The notes: generated by a model from the letters alone, not told the origin. Shown: positions 17,335-26,966, counted from the stretch's first letter. The stretch is DNA of 47,139 nucleotides from Halanaerobacter jeridensis (GCF_016908315.1 NZ_JAFBDQ010000020.1:1-47139), one strand, 5' to 3'. Numbers and translations: made by a program.

Positions 17335-18039
17335 TTATTTTTTTACTTTAATGAAAATATTACGGTTATACTTCAAATTTATGTACTTAACTTTAACCTT
17401 TTTTTTCTCTAAATCATTATAGATTCTATTAAAAATCTTAGCTTTTTTAGCAATACTAAAGTCCTTACCTAAATTTACTCTACCACCTTCTCTAAGAATT
17501 AATAATACCTCACCTGAGGAGAGAACTTTTAATTGTTGGATTTCTTCTAATAATTTTTTAGATAATTTACTCAAATAATCAACAGCTAATTGAGAATTTT
17601 TATTTAATTCAACTTTGTTTTTCTTTTTCTTTAAATTTTTATCAATAAACAAAGGATATTTCTTATTGTTTGCATTCTCTAAAGTATCTAAAACCCAACC
17701 TTCTTTATCAATTATTACATATGATGATTTATCACTAATTATAGCTACTGGAACTCTTTCCTTAATTTTTATAAATACCTCTCGCGGTAAATCTCTCTTT
17801 ACTATTGCTCCCTTTACTTGAGGCAAATTTACTAATTTATTTGCTAATCCTTCTTGCTGAACATTAAAAATATTAACTTTGCGATTTAAATTACAAAGTT
17901 TAAGTATATATTTATCAGATAATAATTCATTTCCTGTAATATGGACTTTTTTTACTGTAAAATAATTTGAATTTAAAAAACTAACGATACCTATTATAAA
18001 TAATAACAATAGTAAAATACCTAATTTTGACTTGTCCAT
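17335..18039 (-). CDS. ftsQ: Cell division protein FtsQ/DivIB
   Basis: FtsQ/DivIB is a bitopic membrane protein of the divisome that binds FtsL and FtsB. There is a short cytoplasmic N-terminus, a membrane helix at residues 7-24 (GILLLLLFIIGIVSFL), a POTRA domain starting at YFTVKKVHITGNELL, and a beta domain after about residue 95. It is basic and rich in lysine, 234 residues long. GAGGTG lies 5 bases before the ATG. The gap of 138 bases to ftsA has no feature that I can support. Confidence 0.9.
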   Translation of the reverse strand: MDKSKLGILLLLLFIIGIVSFLNSNYFTVKKVHITGNELLSDKYILKLCNLNRKVNIFNVQQEGLANKLVNLPQVKGAIVKRDLPREVFIKIKERVPVAIISDKSSYVIIDKEGWVLDTLENANNKKYPLFIDKNLKKKKNKVELNKNSQLAVDYLSKLSKKLLEEIQQLKVLSSGEVLLILREGGRVNLGKDFSIAKKAKIFNRIYNDLEKKKVKVKYINLKYNRNIFIKVKK

Positions 18040-18202
18040 ATATTCACCTCATTTTAAGGTTCATTAATCCAAAAGTTACTTTGAAACAGACTTACATAAA
18101 TATTATAACACAAATTACTAATAATGTGAACCTTTCAATTAAGGATAATATTTATTTACTTTAACTTATCTCTTTAAATAGTAATCATTCCTATAAAATA
18201 CC

Positions 18203-18265
18203 TTCTTCTTAGCTAGGCTAAGAAGACAAATTTAAACCGCAAGGTTCAATCCTCACGGTTTAAAA
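18203..18265 (-). terminator. Two hairpins after ddl, possible terminator
   Basis: One hairpin pairs TTAAACCG with CGGTTTAA (18232-18239 with 18256-18263, three more pairs inside). The second pairs CTTCTTAGC with GCTAAGAAG (18205-18213 with 18217-18225). They lie between ddl and ftsQ on the minus strand. The T runs are weak, so termination may be partial, giving ftsQ-ftsA-ftsZ some independent expression. Confidence 0.5.
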
Positions 18266-18269
18266 ATAT

Positions 18270-19208
18270 TTATTCAATTGCTAGTTTCAATATCTTTTCT
18301 ACTAATTCTGGAAATTCTAATCCACTTTTAGCAGCAGCTTGAGGCAGCAAACTTGTCTCTGTCATACCTGGAATAGTATTAACTTCTAAAACATATACTT
18401 CTCCATTTGGATTCACACGCATATCGACTCTTGAGACCCCTTGACAGTTGAGGGCTCGATGAGCTTGTAACGCTAAATTTTGAGCCTTTGCATAGACAGT
18501 TTCATCTAACTCAGCTGGGATAATAAATTTAGTTGCTCCTTTAGTATATTTCGCCTCATAATCATAAACTCCCTCTCGTGGTCTAATCTCAATTACCGGT
18601 AAAGCTTCTAATTCTTTATTCCCTAATATTCCTACAGTAATTTCTCGTCCGGGAATATAATTCTCAATTAATACCTCTTCATCATAATCAAAAGCCTGAT
18701 CAATATCACCCAATAAGTCACTTGGGTCTTTAGTAATTGACAATCCTAAACTAGACCCTTCTAAGGCCGGTTTAACTACTACTGGCAATGAAAATTCTTC
18801 CTCAATTTTAGTTTTTATATCTGCTTTATTATTACAATACTCTTCTTTTTTAAGCACTATAAATTCTGGAGTAGAAATTTCCATTTGTTCAAAAACACGC
18901 TTTGAGCTAACCTTATCCATAGCCAAGGCACTGCCTAAAACACCAGAACCCGTATAAGGAATTCCTTCCATTTCTAAAAAACCTTGAATTGTTCCATCTT
19001 CACCATAACGTCCATGTAAAGCAATAAAAGCAATATCAATTTTATTATCTGCTAATTGCTGATGTAAATCCTCTTTGGGATCAATATCTACCACCGTATA
19101 GTTTTTGCTTTTTAGTGCATTTAAAATAGCTTTTCCAGTCTTTAAAGAAATTTTTCTTTCAGCTGATTTACCACCTCTAATTACAGCAATTGTTTTATCA
19201 TTTAACAT
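18270..19208 (-). CDS. ddl: D-alanine--D-alanine ligase
   Basis: Ddl joins two D-alanines with ATP to make the dipeptide that MurF adds to the peptidoglycan precursor. The ATP-grasp fold is visible: IRGGKSAERKISLKTG, ALHGRYGEDGTIQGFLE, PYTGSGVLGSALAMDK, VVKPALEGSSLG, GREITVGIL, VDMRVNPNGEVYVLEVNTIPGMTETSL. The last stretch holds the magnesium ligands and substrate loop. At 312 residues it is a normal DdlB-type enzyme. It overlaps the end of murA by 11 bases, so the two are co-transcribed and probably coupled. Confidence 0.96.
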   Translation of the reverse strand: MLNDKTIAVIRGGKSAERKISLKTGKAILNALKSKNYTVVDIDPKEDLHQQLADNKIDIAFIALHGRYGEDGTIQGFLEMEGIPYTGSGVLGSALAMDKVSSKRVFEQMEISTPEFIVLKKEEYCNNKADIKTKIEEEFSLPVVVKPALEGSSLGLSITKDPSDLLGDIDQAFDYDEEVLIENYIPGREITVGILGNKELEALPVIEIRPREGVYDYEAKYTKGATKFIIPAELDETVYAKAQNLALQAHRALNCQGVSRVDMRVNPNGEVYVLEVNTIPGMTETSLLPQAAAKSGLEFPELVEKILKLAIE

Positions 19209-20475
19209 TATCTAATGCCCCCTCTGATTTTTCTTTATGTAAATTAGCACCTAATTTAATCAATTTTTCTTCTAAGCACTCGTATCCTCGCTCAATATGA
19301 TAAATATTTTCTATTATACTTTTACCATTAGCAGCTAAACTAGCTAATAATAATGCTGCTCCAGCTCTTAAATTAGCAGCTTTGAGCACTGCTCCTGAAA
19401 TGTTCTTGCTACCTGTGATTATAGCTTGATTATTATTAACTTCAATCTCAGCCCCCATTTTTTGCAATTCACACGCATGATTTAATCTATTTTCAAAAAT
19501 AGTTTCAGTAATTATACTCTGTCCTTGGGCCAAAGCTAATAAGCTCATGAACTGTGGTTGCATATCAGTAGGGAATCCAGGATAAGGCAAAGTTTTAACA
19601 TTAATATTTTTACTGCGAGCTGCTGCTTTAATTTTTACTTCTTCATTTTTAACTTCTATCTGATGACCAGCTTCTGTCAACTTGACCATAATAGCTTCTA
19701 TATGTTCAGGAATTACATTTTTTATAGTTAACTCACCACCAGTAATTGCTCCTGCTACTAAAAAAGTACCAGCTTCAACCCGATCAGGAATAATTTCATA
19801 CTCCACTGGATGTAACTGCTCAACACCAGTTACTTTAATCATATCTGTTCCTGCACCTCTAATATTAGCTCCTAGCTGATTTAAAAAATTTTGCAAGTCA
19901 ACTATTTCCGGTTCTTTAGCTACATTATTAATTATTGTCTGCCCTTCGGCCAAAGTTGCTGCCATCATAATATTTTCTGTTGCTCCTACACTAGGAAAAT
20001 CTAAATGAATTTCAGCTCCTTTTAATTGCTCTACAGTTCCAGTTAAACACCCTTCTTCCTCTTCAAATTGCACTCCTAAAGCTCTCAGACCTTTTAAATG
20101 TAAATCAATCGGACGCGAACCAATATTACAACCTCCAGGTTGACATAACTCCACTTTCCCAAATCTAGCTAAAAGTGGTCCCATTAAAAATACTGTAGCC
20201 CGCATTTTATGCATTAACTGTGGAGGAATTCGACAAGCATTGAGACTACTAGTATCAACTCCAAGCCCCTCACTAGTTTCATTAATTTTCGCCCCTAATT
20301 CTTCTAACACTTCTTTCATAACTCGAACATCACGCAAGTCAGGAACTTTTTCTAAAACTGACTGACCCTGACCTAAAATAGTAGCTGCCAAAATGGGTAA
20401 CACAGCATTTTTAGCACCACTAATCTCCACTTCACCTTGCAGCGGAATACCACCTTCAACAATGTATCTGCTCAT
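19198..20475 (-). CDS. murA: UDP-N-acetylglucosamine 1-carboxyvinyltransferase MurA
   Basis: MurA transfers enolpyruvate from phosphoenolpyruvate to UDP-N-acetylglucosamine, the first committed step of peptidoglycan synthesis. The N-terminal ISGAKNAVLPILAATIL and the loop PGGCNIGSRPIDLHLKG are characteristic; the cysteine of that loop is the catalytic residue attacked by fosfomycin. Later motifs include DFPSVGATENIMMAA, PDRVEAGTFLVAGA and PGFPTDMQPQFM. The length is 425 residues. It precedes ddl and follows murG after a 282-base gap. Confidence 0.97.
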   Translation of the reverse strand: MSRYIVEGGIPLQGEVEISGAKNAVLPILAATILGQGQSVLEKVPDLRDVRVMKEVLEELGAKINETSEGLGVDTSSLNACRIPPQLMHKMRATVFLMGPLLARFGKVELCQPGGCNIGSRPIDLHLKGLRALGVQFEEEEGCLTGTVEQLKGAEIHLDFPSVGATENIMMAATLAEGQTIINNVAKEPEIVDLQNFLNQLGANIRGAGTDMIKVTGVEQLHPVEYEIIPDRVEAGTFLVAGAITGGELTIKNVIPEHIEAIMVKLTEAGHQIEVKNEEVKIKAAARSKNINVKTLPYPGFPTDMQPQFMSLLALAQGQSIITETIFENRLNHACELQKMGAEIEVNNNQAIITGSKNISGAVLKAANLRAGAALLLASLAANGKSIIENIYHIERGYECLEEKLIKLGANLHKEKSEGALDNVK

Positions 20476-20598
20476 TCTTCCACCCCCAATCTAGCCAAAC
20501 GAATCAGCTCATATTTAAGTTTTAAATTTTATCTATTTTCAGTTTATGTTTAGGCATTTTAATCCGTTACTTTAAGTTTGTCCTAGTTTTGCTTATGA

Positions 20599-20758
20599 GC
20601 TCTAAGTCTTGAGCTGTGAGCTTTGGGCTATTGCATTGGCTAGAGATCATTAATTAAAATTCATCTCTTAATTTTTATCTAAATCCTGTTTTGGATTAGG
20701 AGGGTTCAGTAATTAACCTGTATTATGCTTTTATTGCTCATAGTTTAGCGCTCAGAGC
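20599..20758. repeat. Imperfect inverted repeat in the murG-murA gap
   Basis: The arms 20599-20621 and 20736-20758 match in 16 of 23 positions and carry repeated GAGCT/AGCTC words. Between them a smaller hairpin pairs CTAAATCC (20679-20686) with GGATTAG (20693-20699). There is no reading frame. It resembles a decayed repetitive element. Confidence 0.4.
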
Positions 20759-21867
20759 TAATTACGGCTTAATACCATCATTTCATTAATCAATTTTTCT
20801 GCTGCCTGTGGTTCACCAGCAGCTAAGCTAGCTTTACTCATTGCAGCCAATTTATCTTCATCATTTAATAAAACTTTTAATACAGACCATAACCTATCAG
20901 CAGTTAAATTATCATCGATAATAACTTTAGCTGCTCCCGCTTTTTCTAAAGCGCGTGCATTATGTTCTTGATGATTATCTGTAGCATAAGGATAAGGAAT
21001 TAAAATAGCCGGTAAACCTGAAGCAGTAATTTCAGCCAAACCAGTTGCTCCCGCTCGGGAAATAACCATATCAGCTACTGCTAATGCGGCTTCCATGTTA
21101 TATAAGTAGGGCTTAATTCTAATTTTCCCACTTTCAAAATCATTTATTCCTAATTCCTCTGCTTCAGTGGCTATCCGTTCAAAATCTTTCTTGCCAGTTA
21201 CATGAAGCAATTGTATATCTAATTTCTCTAATTGTTTATAAATACCTACTAAAGCTTGATTAATACTTTTAGCTCCTCTACTACCGCCAAAAACAAGAAT
21301 AGTTTTTGGCTCTGGCTTTAAATTTAACTCCTGATAAGCTATAGATTCTTGCTTAGCCAAAATTTCTGGTCGGATAGGGTTACCAGTTACCGTTAATTTA
21401 TCCTTAGCTTTAAAATAATCTTCAGCTGCTTGATTACTTAAAGCAACTTTATCTACCACTTTAGCTAATAAACGATTAGTAAGACCCGGGTAAGCATTTT
21501 GTTCGTGGATTACAGTAGGTATGTTTTGTAAAGCTGCTGCTAAAACAATTGGCCCGCAGACATAACCACCAGTTCCCAATACTAAATCAGGGCCAAATTC
21601 TTTTAAAATTCGATAAGATTCTAAAACTCCTATTCCGGTTTTAGTCACTGCCTTGATTAATTGTAGAGATAACTGACGTGAAAACCCTTCCGCCTTAATT
21701 GTCTTCAACTCATACCCAGCTTTAGGAATAATATCAGCTTCTAAACCATCTGCTGTTCCTACAAATAAAATCTCTATATCATTTATTTTTTCTTCTAAAC
21801 TTCTAGCAACTGCTAAACCAGGATAAATATGTCCACCAGTGCCACCACCAGAAATTATCACTTTCAT
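20758..21867 (-). CDS. murG: Lipid II synthase MurG
   Basis: MurG is a GT28 glycosyltransferase that adds N-acetylglucosamine from UDP-GlcNAc to lipid I on the inner face of the membrane. The N-terminal GGGTGGHIYPGLAVA and HEQNAYPGLTNRLLA bind the lipid acceptor side. The C-terminal SRAGATGLAEITASGLPAIL, then YPYATDNHQEHNARAL, binds the nucleotide sugar. The start chosen is the ATG at 21867 (MKVIISGG) after GGGAGTG. A TTG at 21882 would add five residues without a ribosome site. About 369 residues. It stands after ftsW. Confidence 0.96.
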   Translation of the reverse strand: MKVIISGGGTGGHIYPGLAVARSLEEKINDIEILFVGTADGLEADIIPKAGYELKTIKAEGFSRQLSLQLIKAVTKTGIGVLESYRILKEFGPDLVLGTGGYVCGPIVLAAALQNIPTVIHEQNAYPGLTNRLLAKVVDKVALSNQAAEDYFKAKDKLTVTGNPIRPEILAKQESIAYQELNLKPEPKTILVFGGSRGAKSINQALVGIYKQLEKLDIQLLHVTGKKDFERIATEAEELGINDFESGKIRIKPYLYNMEAALAVADMVISRAGATGLAEITASGLPAILIPYPYATDNHQEHNARALEKAGAAKVIIDDNLTADRLWSVLKVLLNDEDKLAAMSKASLAAGEPQAAEKLINEMMVLSRN

Positions 21868-21932
21868 GCCTAACACTCCCAACCCAATATTAATAGTAAA
21901 ACAGTATAGCAGTTAATCAGTTCCACTTTTTA

Positions 21933-23030
21933 TTATTGATTACTATAGCGAGAAATATTTAATAATAATCCAATTCCAATTGCCATAAATACCAAAGATG
22001 ATCCTCCATAACTTATAAAAGGTAGAGTAATACCTGTAACCGGCAAAGATCCAGTTACAACTCCCATATTAACTATAGCCTGTAAAGTAATCATAGTTGT
22101 AATCCCTACAGCTAACATTGAACCTAACAAATCTTGAGCTCGCAAAGCAATCATCAAACCCCGCCAGGCTAATAAAAAATAAAGCCCAATCACAATCGAA
22201 GTTCCCACTAAACCTAATTCTTCTCCTAAAACTGAAAAGATAAAATCCGTTCCTGGCTCTGGTAAGTAGAAAAATTTCTGTCGACTCCGTCCTAAACCTA
22301 CTCCAAATAAACCGCCCGAACCTAAGGCATATAAAGATTGAATAATATGAAATCCAGTTCCCTGTGGGTCTTCCCAAGGATTAATAAAAGCAAAAATTCT
22401 TTTGCGTCGATAAGGCTCACTTAACATAGCATAAACAGCCAAAGGTGCACTAGCAGCTACTAAACTTCCTAAGTGAATTACTCGCGCTCCGGCTGCAAAT
22501 AACATTACAAAACAGGTAGCTCCAATCACCGCTGTAGTTCCTAAATCAGGTTCCATTAAAATTAAAACACAAACTACTGCTAAAATAGTTAAGATAGGAA
22601 ATAAACCTACGAAAAAATTACGGATATGATCTTTCCACTTATCTAAATACCACGCCGTAAACATAACCATACCCAATTTAGCAATTTCAGATACCTGGAA
22701 ATTAATTCCCCCTGCACTAAGCCATCGTTTAGAACCATTAATCTCTACTCCAAAAACTAATACCGCCCCAAGCAAGATTAAACTAAAGAGCAAATAACCT
22801 ATAGGATGCCACATAGTACTAAACCATTTATGATAATCAATGCGCATTAAAAAAAACATAACTCCTAAGGCTAAAGCGACCCAAATAACTTGTCGTTTTA
22901 AAAAATGAAAGCTATCATCATACTTTTGATAAGCAGTCACTGAAGTAGCACTAAAGACCATAATTATGCCAAAGCCCATTAAACTTACAACTGCAAAAAA
23001 AACTATCCAATCAGGATTTTTTGCTTTCAT
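21933..23030 (-). CDS. ftsW: Peptidoglycan glycosyltransferase FtsW (SEDS family)
   Basis: FtsW polymerises lipid II at the division site together with its partner transpeptidase (the PBP at 28554-30650). Ten membrane helices can be traced. Family motifs are KRWLSAGGINFQVSEIAKLG, MEPDLGTT, and the extracellular loop with PEPGTDFIFSVLGEELG. The end ITLPFISYGGSSLVF is the SEDS signature. The length of 365 residues is usual. It starts just after the murD stop codon and is followed by murG. Confidence 0.95.
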   Translation of the reverse strand: MKAKNPDWIVFFAVVSLMGFGIIMVFSATSVTAYQKYDDSFHFLKRQVIWVALALGVMFFLMRIDYHKWFSTMWHPIGYLLFSLILLGAVLVFGVEINGSKRWLSAGGINFQVSEIAKLGMVMFTAWYLDKWKDHIRNFFVGLFPILTILAVVCVLILMEPDLGTTAVIGATCFVMLFAAGARVIHLGSLVAASAPLAVYAMLSEPYRRKRIFAFINPWEDPQGTGFHIIQSLYALGSGGLFGVGLGRSRQKFFYLPEPGTDFIFSVLGEELGLVGTSIVIGLYFLLAWRGLMIALRAQDLLGSMLAVGITTMITLQAIVNMGVVTGSLPVTGITLPFISYGGSSLVFMAIGIGLLLNISRYSNQ

Positions 23031-23031
23031 G

Positions 23032-24396
23032 CTACTTCCCCCTTAAATTATTAACTGCTGCTTTAAATAAGTTCCCCCGCTCTTTATAACTACTAAACAT
23101 ATCCCAACTAGCACAAGCAGGAGATAATAATACTACATCACCTTCTTCAGCTAAGGTATAAGCCTTTTCTGCAGCTTCTGCAATACTATCTACATGTAAA
23201 AAATTATTATAATTTAACTTTTTAACTTCTGCTTCAATTTCAGGTGCTGTTTCCCCTAATAAAAGCAAAGATTTAACCCGCTGTGGAATTTCACTAGCAA
23301 AATCAGCAAAATCGGAATTTTTATCCATGCCCCCAGCTATTAAAATCACTGAATCAGAAAAAGACTGTAGTCCTTTAATCGCTGCAGCAGGATTAGTTGC
23401 TTTAGAATCATTAATATAAGTAACACCTTCAATGGTAGCAAACTTTTCTAAACGATGTTCAATCCCTGTAAATGATTTTAATGTGGCAATTAAATCTTCT
23501 TTTGCTATTCCTAACAATAAAGCACAAGTTACTACTGCTAAAATATTTTCTAAATTGTGAGGGCCAACTAATCCTAAATCATCTACAGCAATTAGTTGTT
23601 CTCCTTGATAATCTAAATCATTAATAATCCATCCATCTTTAACAAAAACCCCACCTTCTACCTTTTCTTTGCGGCTAAAGAAAATAACTTCAGCCTTTGT
23701 ATCATCAGCAAAATTTCTTACAATCTGGTCATCATAATTTAAAATAGCATAATCATCTTCTTGCTGCTGGGTAACTAATCTCTTTTTAGCATTAATATAC
23801 TCATCAAAATCAGCATGGCGGTTTAAATGATCAGGGGTAATATTTAATACTACAGAAATTTTTGTTTTGAATTTTTTTACCCATTCTAACTGAAAAGAAC
23901 TTATTTCAGCTATTGCTAAATCTTCTTCTTCTAGATTTGGTAAATCCTTAATTAAAGCACGACCAATATTTCCTCCCACAGTTACGTTTCTATTTAAATC
24001 TTCAGTTATTTCACCTAACAAAGTAGTAGCAGTAGTTTTACCATTTGTACCAGTAATTCCCACCAGCGGCGCTGAAGCAAAACGATAGGCAAGTTCAATC
24101 TCTCCAATTATCTCTATTTCCTTTTCCTCCGCTTGCTGTAGCAAAGGAATATCCGCAGGAACACCAGGACTTACCACTATTAAATCTGATTCTAAAATCA
24201 ATTCAAGACTATGACCGCCTACATCTAATTGAAATTCATATTCTTCTAAAGCATCTAATTCTTCAGTTAGTTCATTCTCTTCTTTAGCATCTGTAATTAT
24301 TATTTTTGCATTTTTTTGAGCTAAAAATTTAACTACTTCTATTCCTGTTCTCATTCCTAATCCTACTACAGTAACTAATTTATTTTCCAAATTCAT
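23032..24396 (-). CDS. murD: UDP-N-acetylmuramoyl-L-alanine--D-glutamate ligase MurD
   Basis: MurD adds D-glutamate to UDP-MurNAc-L-alanine in the cytoplasm with ATP. Motifs: VTVVGLGMRTGIEVVKF at the N-terminal domain, GITGTNGKTTATTLLGEI (ATP loop), ITPDHLNRHADFDEY, VGPHNLENILA, NDSKATNPAAAIKGL and LLSPACASWDMFSSYKERG. The start at 24396 follows AAAGGAG by 6 bases and gives about 454 residues. An upstream GTG/ATG option at 24432 would overlap mraY and has no site. It is tightly packed between mraY and ftsW. Confidence 0.96.
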   Translation of the reverse strand: MNLENKLVTVVGLGMRTGIEVVKFLAQKNAKIIITDAKEENELTEELDALEEYEFQLDVGGHSLELILESDLIVVSPGVPADIPLLQQAEEKEIEIIGEIELAYRFASAPLVGITGTNGKTTATTLLGEITEDLNRNVTVGGNIGRALIKDLPNLEEEDLAIAEISSFQLEWVKKFKTKISVVLNITPDHLNRHADFDEYINAKKRLVTQQQEDDYAILNYDDQIVRNFADDTKAEVIFFSRKEKVEGGVFVKDGWIINDLDYQGEQLIAVDDLGLVGPHNLENILAVVTCALLLGIAKEDLIATLKSFTGIEHRLEKFATIEGVTYINDSKATNPAAAIKGLQSFSDSVILIAGGMDKNSDFADFASEIPQRVKSLLLLGETAPEIEAEVKKLNYNNFLHVDSIAEAAEKAYTLAEEGDVVLLSPACASWDMFSSYKERGNLFKAAVNNLRGK

Positions 24397-24409
24397 AATT
24401 TGCTCCTTT

Positions 24410-25375
24410 CTAACCGATACTTGATAATCCAAGCAGCCCTACTAATGAAAGTATAACTGCCAAAATCCAGAATCTAATCACTATTTTAGCTTCTTCCCAA
24501 CCTTCTTCCTCAAAGTGATGATGAATGGGACTCATTTTAAAAATCCTCTGCCCACCTGTTAATTTAAAATAAGTAACTTGCATCATTACAGATACTGCCT
24601 CAATAACATAAACTCCACCAATAATCATCAATAACAATTCTGTTTGAGTCAAAACTGCTATGGAAGCTAAAGCTCCTCCTAAAGCTAAAGAACCTGTATC
24701 TCCCATAAATACTTGAGCAGGATGACTATTAAACCAAGAAAAACCAAGACAAGCTCCTGCAATAGCAGCAGCAAAAATAGATAATTGTAATGCCCCAAAT
24801 TCAAAAGCAATAAAGGCATAAGTAATGGTCACAATAATTGTCACACCTGAAGCTAATCCATCTAAACCATCAGTTAAATTAACAGCATTAGAAGAACCTA
24901 CAACTACTAAGATAACGAAAGGAATAAACCACTGCCCTAAATTAATAGTTTGGTCTAAATAAGGAACAATTATTATAGTTCCTATATCTAATTGAGTTAC
25001 TACTAACCAGGCTAAAATAAATGCAATAACTACCTGCCCCACAATCTTTTGCCAACCACTTAATCCTTTAGAGCGACCAATAATTATCTTAATTGAATCA
25101 TCTAATAACCCTAAAACCCCATAACCTATAGTCACAAATAAAGCTAAAATAATTTCTAAAGTTAAATCAGCCATAACTAAAGTGGAAATTAAAACTGCTA
25201 AAATTATAATAATTCCGCCCATAGTCGGAATGCCTGCTTTCTGCAGATGCCTTTCTGGGCCAACTTTTCTAATTTGTTGACCAAACTCTAAGTGTTTAAA
25301 CCATTCAATTAAAAAAGGTCCTGTAATAATACATACTAAAAATGAAATTGTTGCTGCATATATTAATTCAACCAT
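24410..25375 (-). CDS. mraY: Phospho-MurNAc-pentapeptide transferase MraY
   Basis: MraY transfers phospho-MurNAc-pentapeptide to undecaprenyl phosphate, giving lipid I, in the cytoplasmic membrane. About ten membrane helices alternate with cytoplasmic loops. Conserved stretches are KAGIPTMGGIII, LGLLDDSIKI (catalytic aspartates), SSNAVNLTDGLDGLASG, FMGDTGSLALGG and MSPIHHHFEEEGWEEAKI with the histidine cluster. 321 residues. It lies between murF and murD, in the usual dcw order. Confidence 0.97.
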   Translation of the reverse strand: MVELIYAATISFLVCIITGPFLIEWFKHLEFGQQIRKVGPERHLQKAGIPTMGGIIIILAVLISTLVMADLTLEIILALFVTIGYGVLGLLDDSIKIIIGRSKGLSGWQKIVGQVVIAFILAWLVVTQLDIGTIIIVPYLDQTINLGQWFIPFVILVVVGSSNAVNLTDGLDGLASGVTIIVTITYAFIAFEFGALQLSIFAAAIAGACLGFSWFNSHPAQVFMGDTGSLALGGALASIAVLTQTELLLMIIGGVYVIEAVSVMMQVTYFKLTGGQRIFKMSPIHHHFEEEGWEEAKIVIRFWILAVILSLVGLLGLSSIG

Positions 25376-25389
25376 TTCCTTTTCACTCC

Positions 25390-26760
25390 TTAGCTTATTG
25401 ATTCCACTATTTCTTCTAATTTCATTCCTCGCGAAGCTTTGACTAAAATAGTATCATCAGCCTTCATTATATTCTTCAACTTAACTACTAGATTCTCCTT
25501 GTTATTATATGTAAAAATTTTACTTTTATCTACTCCATTATCTTCTGCCCCTCTAGCAATTTCAGCAGCTAAATCACCAATAGTAATAAGATAATCTATT
25601 CCTTCTGCTGCTACAACAGCACCTAATTTATAATGTTCATCTTCAGCTACAGTTCCCAACTCTAGCATATCTCCTAAGACTGCAATCTTTCTTTGTTCAG
25701 ATATCTGACTCAATGTTTTAAGACCTGCTCTAACTGAAGTAGGATTAGCATTGTAAGTATCATTAATAATCTTAATCCCTGCTGCAGTACTCAAAATTTG
25801 ATTTCGTTTTTCTGTTAGCGAAGCATTAGATAGTCCAACTTGAATTTGCTCTAAATCAAGTCTCAATTCTAATCCTACTGCTGCTGCCGCTAAAGCGTTA
25901 TATACATTATACTCTCCAGGCATAGGCAAAATAACTTCAGTCTTTTCTCCAGCTCCAAAAAGTTCAAAAAAGACCTGGTCTTGCTGCGCTAAGGTTTTTA
26001 TGTTTCCTCCTTTAAGGTCTGCTTTAGCTTCTATACCATAATAAATTATATCAGCAGTAGTGAGCTGTGCCATATTCTTAACTCGCTGGTCATCAGCATT
26101 TAAAATAGCCACACCTGTACTATCTAAACTCTGCACTAACTCTGATTTAGCTTGAGCAATATTATCAATTGAACCTAATAATTCAATATGAGTTTTGCCT
26201 ACATTAGTAACAACCCCTATATCAGGTGGGGCTATCTCTGTTAATTGATCAATTTCACCTAAACCTCTCATTCCCATTTCTAAAACTACTGCTTCATAAC
26301 TTTCATCTAAACGAAATAAAGTTAAAGGTAAACCAATCTCATTATTAAAGTTACCCTGAGTTTTTAAAGTTTTATACTTTTGCCCCACTACAGAAGCAAT
26401 TAGATCTTTAGTAGTTGTTTTTCCAGTACTACCTGTCACAGCAATCACAGGAAGAGAAAATTGTTGTAAATAATAAGCAGCTAAATCCTGTAAAGCTCTA
26501 GTTGTATCTTCAACTTTAATTAACGGTTGGTCAATACTATAATCTTTATCAGCAGAAACAACTGCAGCTTTAGCTCCTTTAGCAAAAGCTTGCTCTAAAA
26601 AATCATGAGCGTCAAAATTTTCCCCAATTAAAGCTATGAATAAATCACCTGACTCTAATTGGCGAGTATCAGTAGAAATACTATCTATAGTTAATTCTAC
26701 TTTGTTATTTATTTCACCATCTACAGCATCAGCAATTTCAATTAGACTTAATGCTTTCAC
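25390..26760 (-). CDS. murF: UDP-MurNAc-tripeptide--D-alanyl-D-alanine ligase MurF
   Basis: MurF adds the D-Ala-D-Ala made by Ddl to complete the pentapeptide precursor. Motifs are DTRQLESGDLFIALIGENFD, VTGSTGKTTTKDLI (ATP loop), KTQGNFNNEIGLPLTL, VLEMGMRGLGEI and NDTYNANPTSVRAGL. The start chosen is the GTG at 26760 (reads MKALSLIEIADAV), 8 bases after GGGAG. The ATG at 26775 is possible. About 456 residues. It is separated from murE by about 300 bases holding repeated hairpins, unusual within this compact operon. Confidence 0.95.
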   Translation of the reverse strand: MKALSLIEIADAVDGEINNKVELTIDSISTDTRQLESGDLFIALIGENFDAHDFLEQAFAKGAKAAVVSADKDYSIDQPLIKVEDTTRALQDLAAYYLQQFSLPVIAVTGSTGKTTTKDLIASVVGQKYKTLKTQGNFNNEIGLPLTLFRLDESYEAVVLEMGMRGLGEIDQLTEIAPPDIGVVTNVGKTHIELLGSIDNIAQAKSELVQSLDSTGVAILNADDQRVKNMAQLTTADIIYYGIEAKADLKGGNIKTLAQQDQVFFELFGAGEKTEVILPMPGEYNVYNALAAAAVGLELRLDLEQIQVGLSNASLTEKRNQILSTAAGIKIINDTYNANPTSVRAGLKTLSQISEQRKIAVLGDMLELGTVAEDEHYKLGAVVAAEGIDYLITIGDLAAEIARGAEDNGVDKSKIFTYNNKENLVVKLKNIMKADDTILVKASRGMKLEEIVESIS

Positions 26761-26861
26761 CCTTTTCACTCCCATATTAAAAGCAGATTTTCTTTACTTA
26801 TCACTACTTTTTTAATTTTACTATCTCTTTTCCTTTTGTCTTTTTCTTATTTCTTTTCTCC

Positions 26862-26966
26862 CTCCGAGTCTTAGAATTAAAAGACTCTCCGTGCAGCCCC
26901 ATTCTCTTTACTTTTGGGCTTATTAACAGTCTACGAGTTTTAAACATACAAAACTCTCCGTGTAGC
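26862..26966 (-). repeat. Two copies of a bulged-hairpin repeat between murE and murF
   Basis: On the minus strand each copy reads CTRCACGGA, then a 7-bp stem with an 8-base loop, then GKAG. The stems are GAGTTTT/AAAACTC (26956-26935) and GAGTCTT/AAGACTC (26887-26866), so one pair changed on both sides and pairing is kept. In the first copy CTAC also pairs with GTAG, leaving ACGGA as a one-sided bulge. An ORF over this stretch (27004-26804) only reflects the repeat. Otherwise 26761-27074 holds nothing I can support. Confidence 0.6.

Noticed and set aside
22069-22377. 102-codon ORF on the same strand within ftsW
   Set aside because: It is a shifted frame of ftsW without a domain or ribosome site; the ftsW frame is intact.
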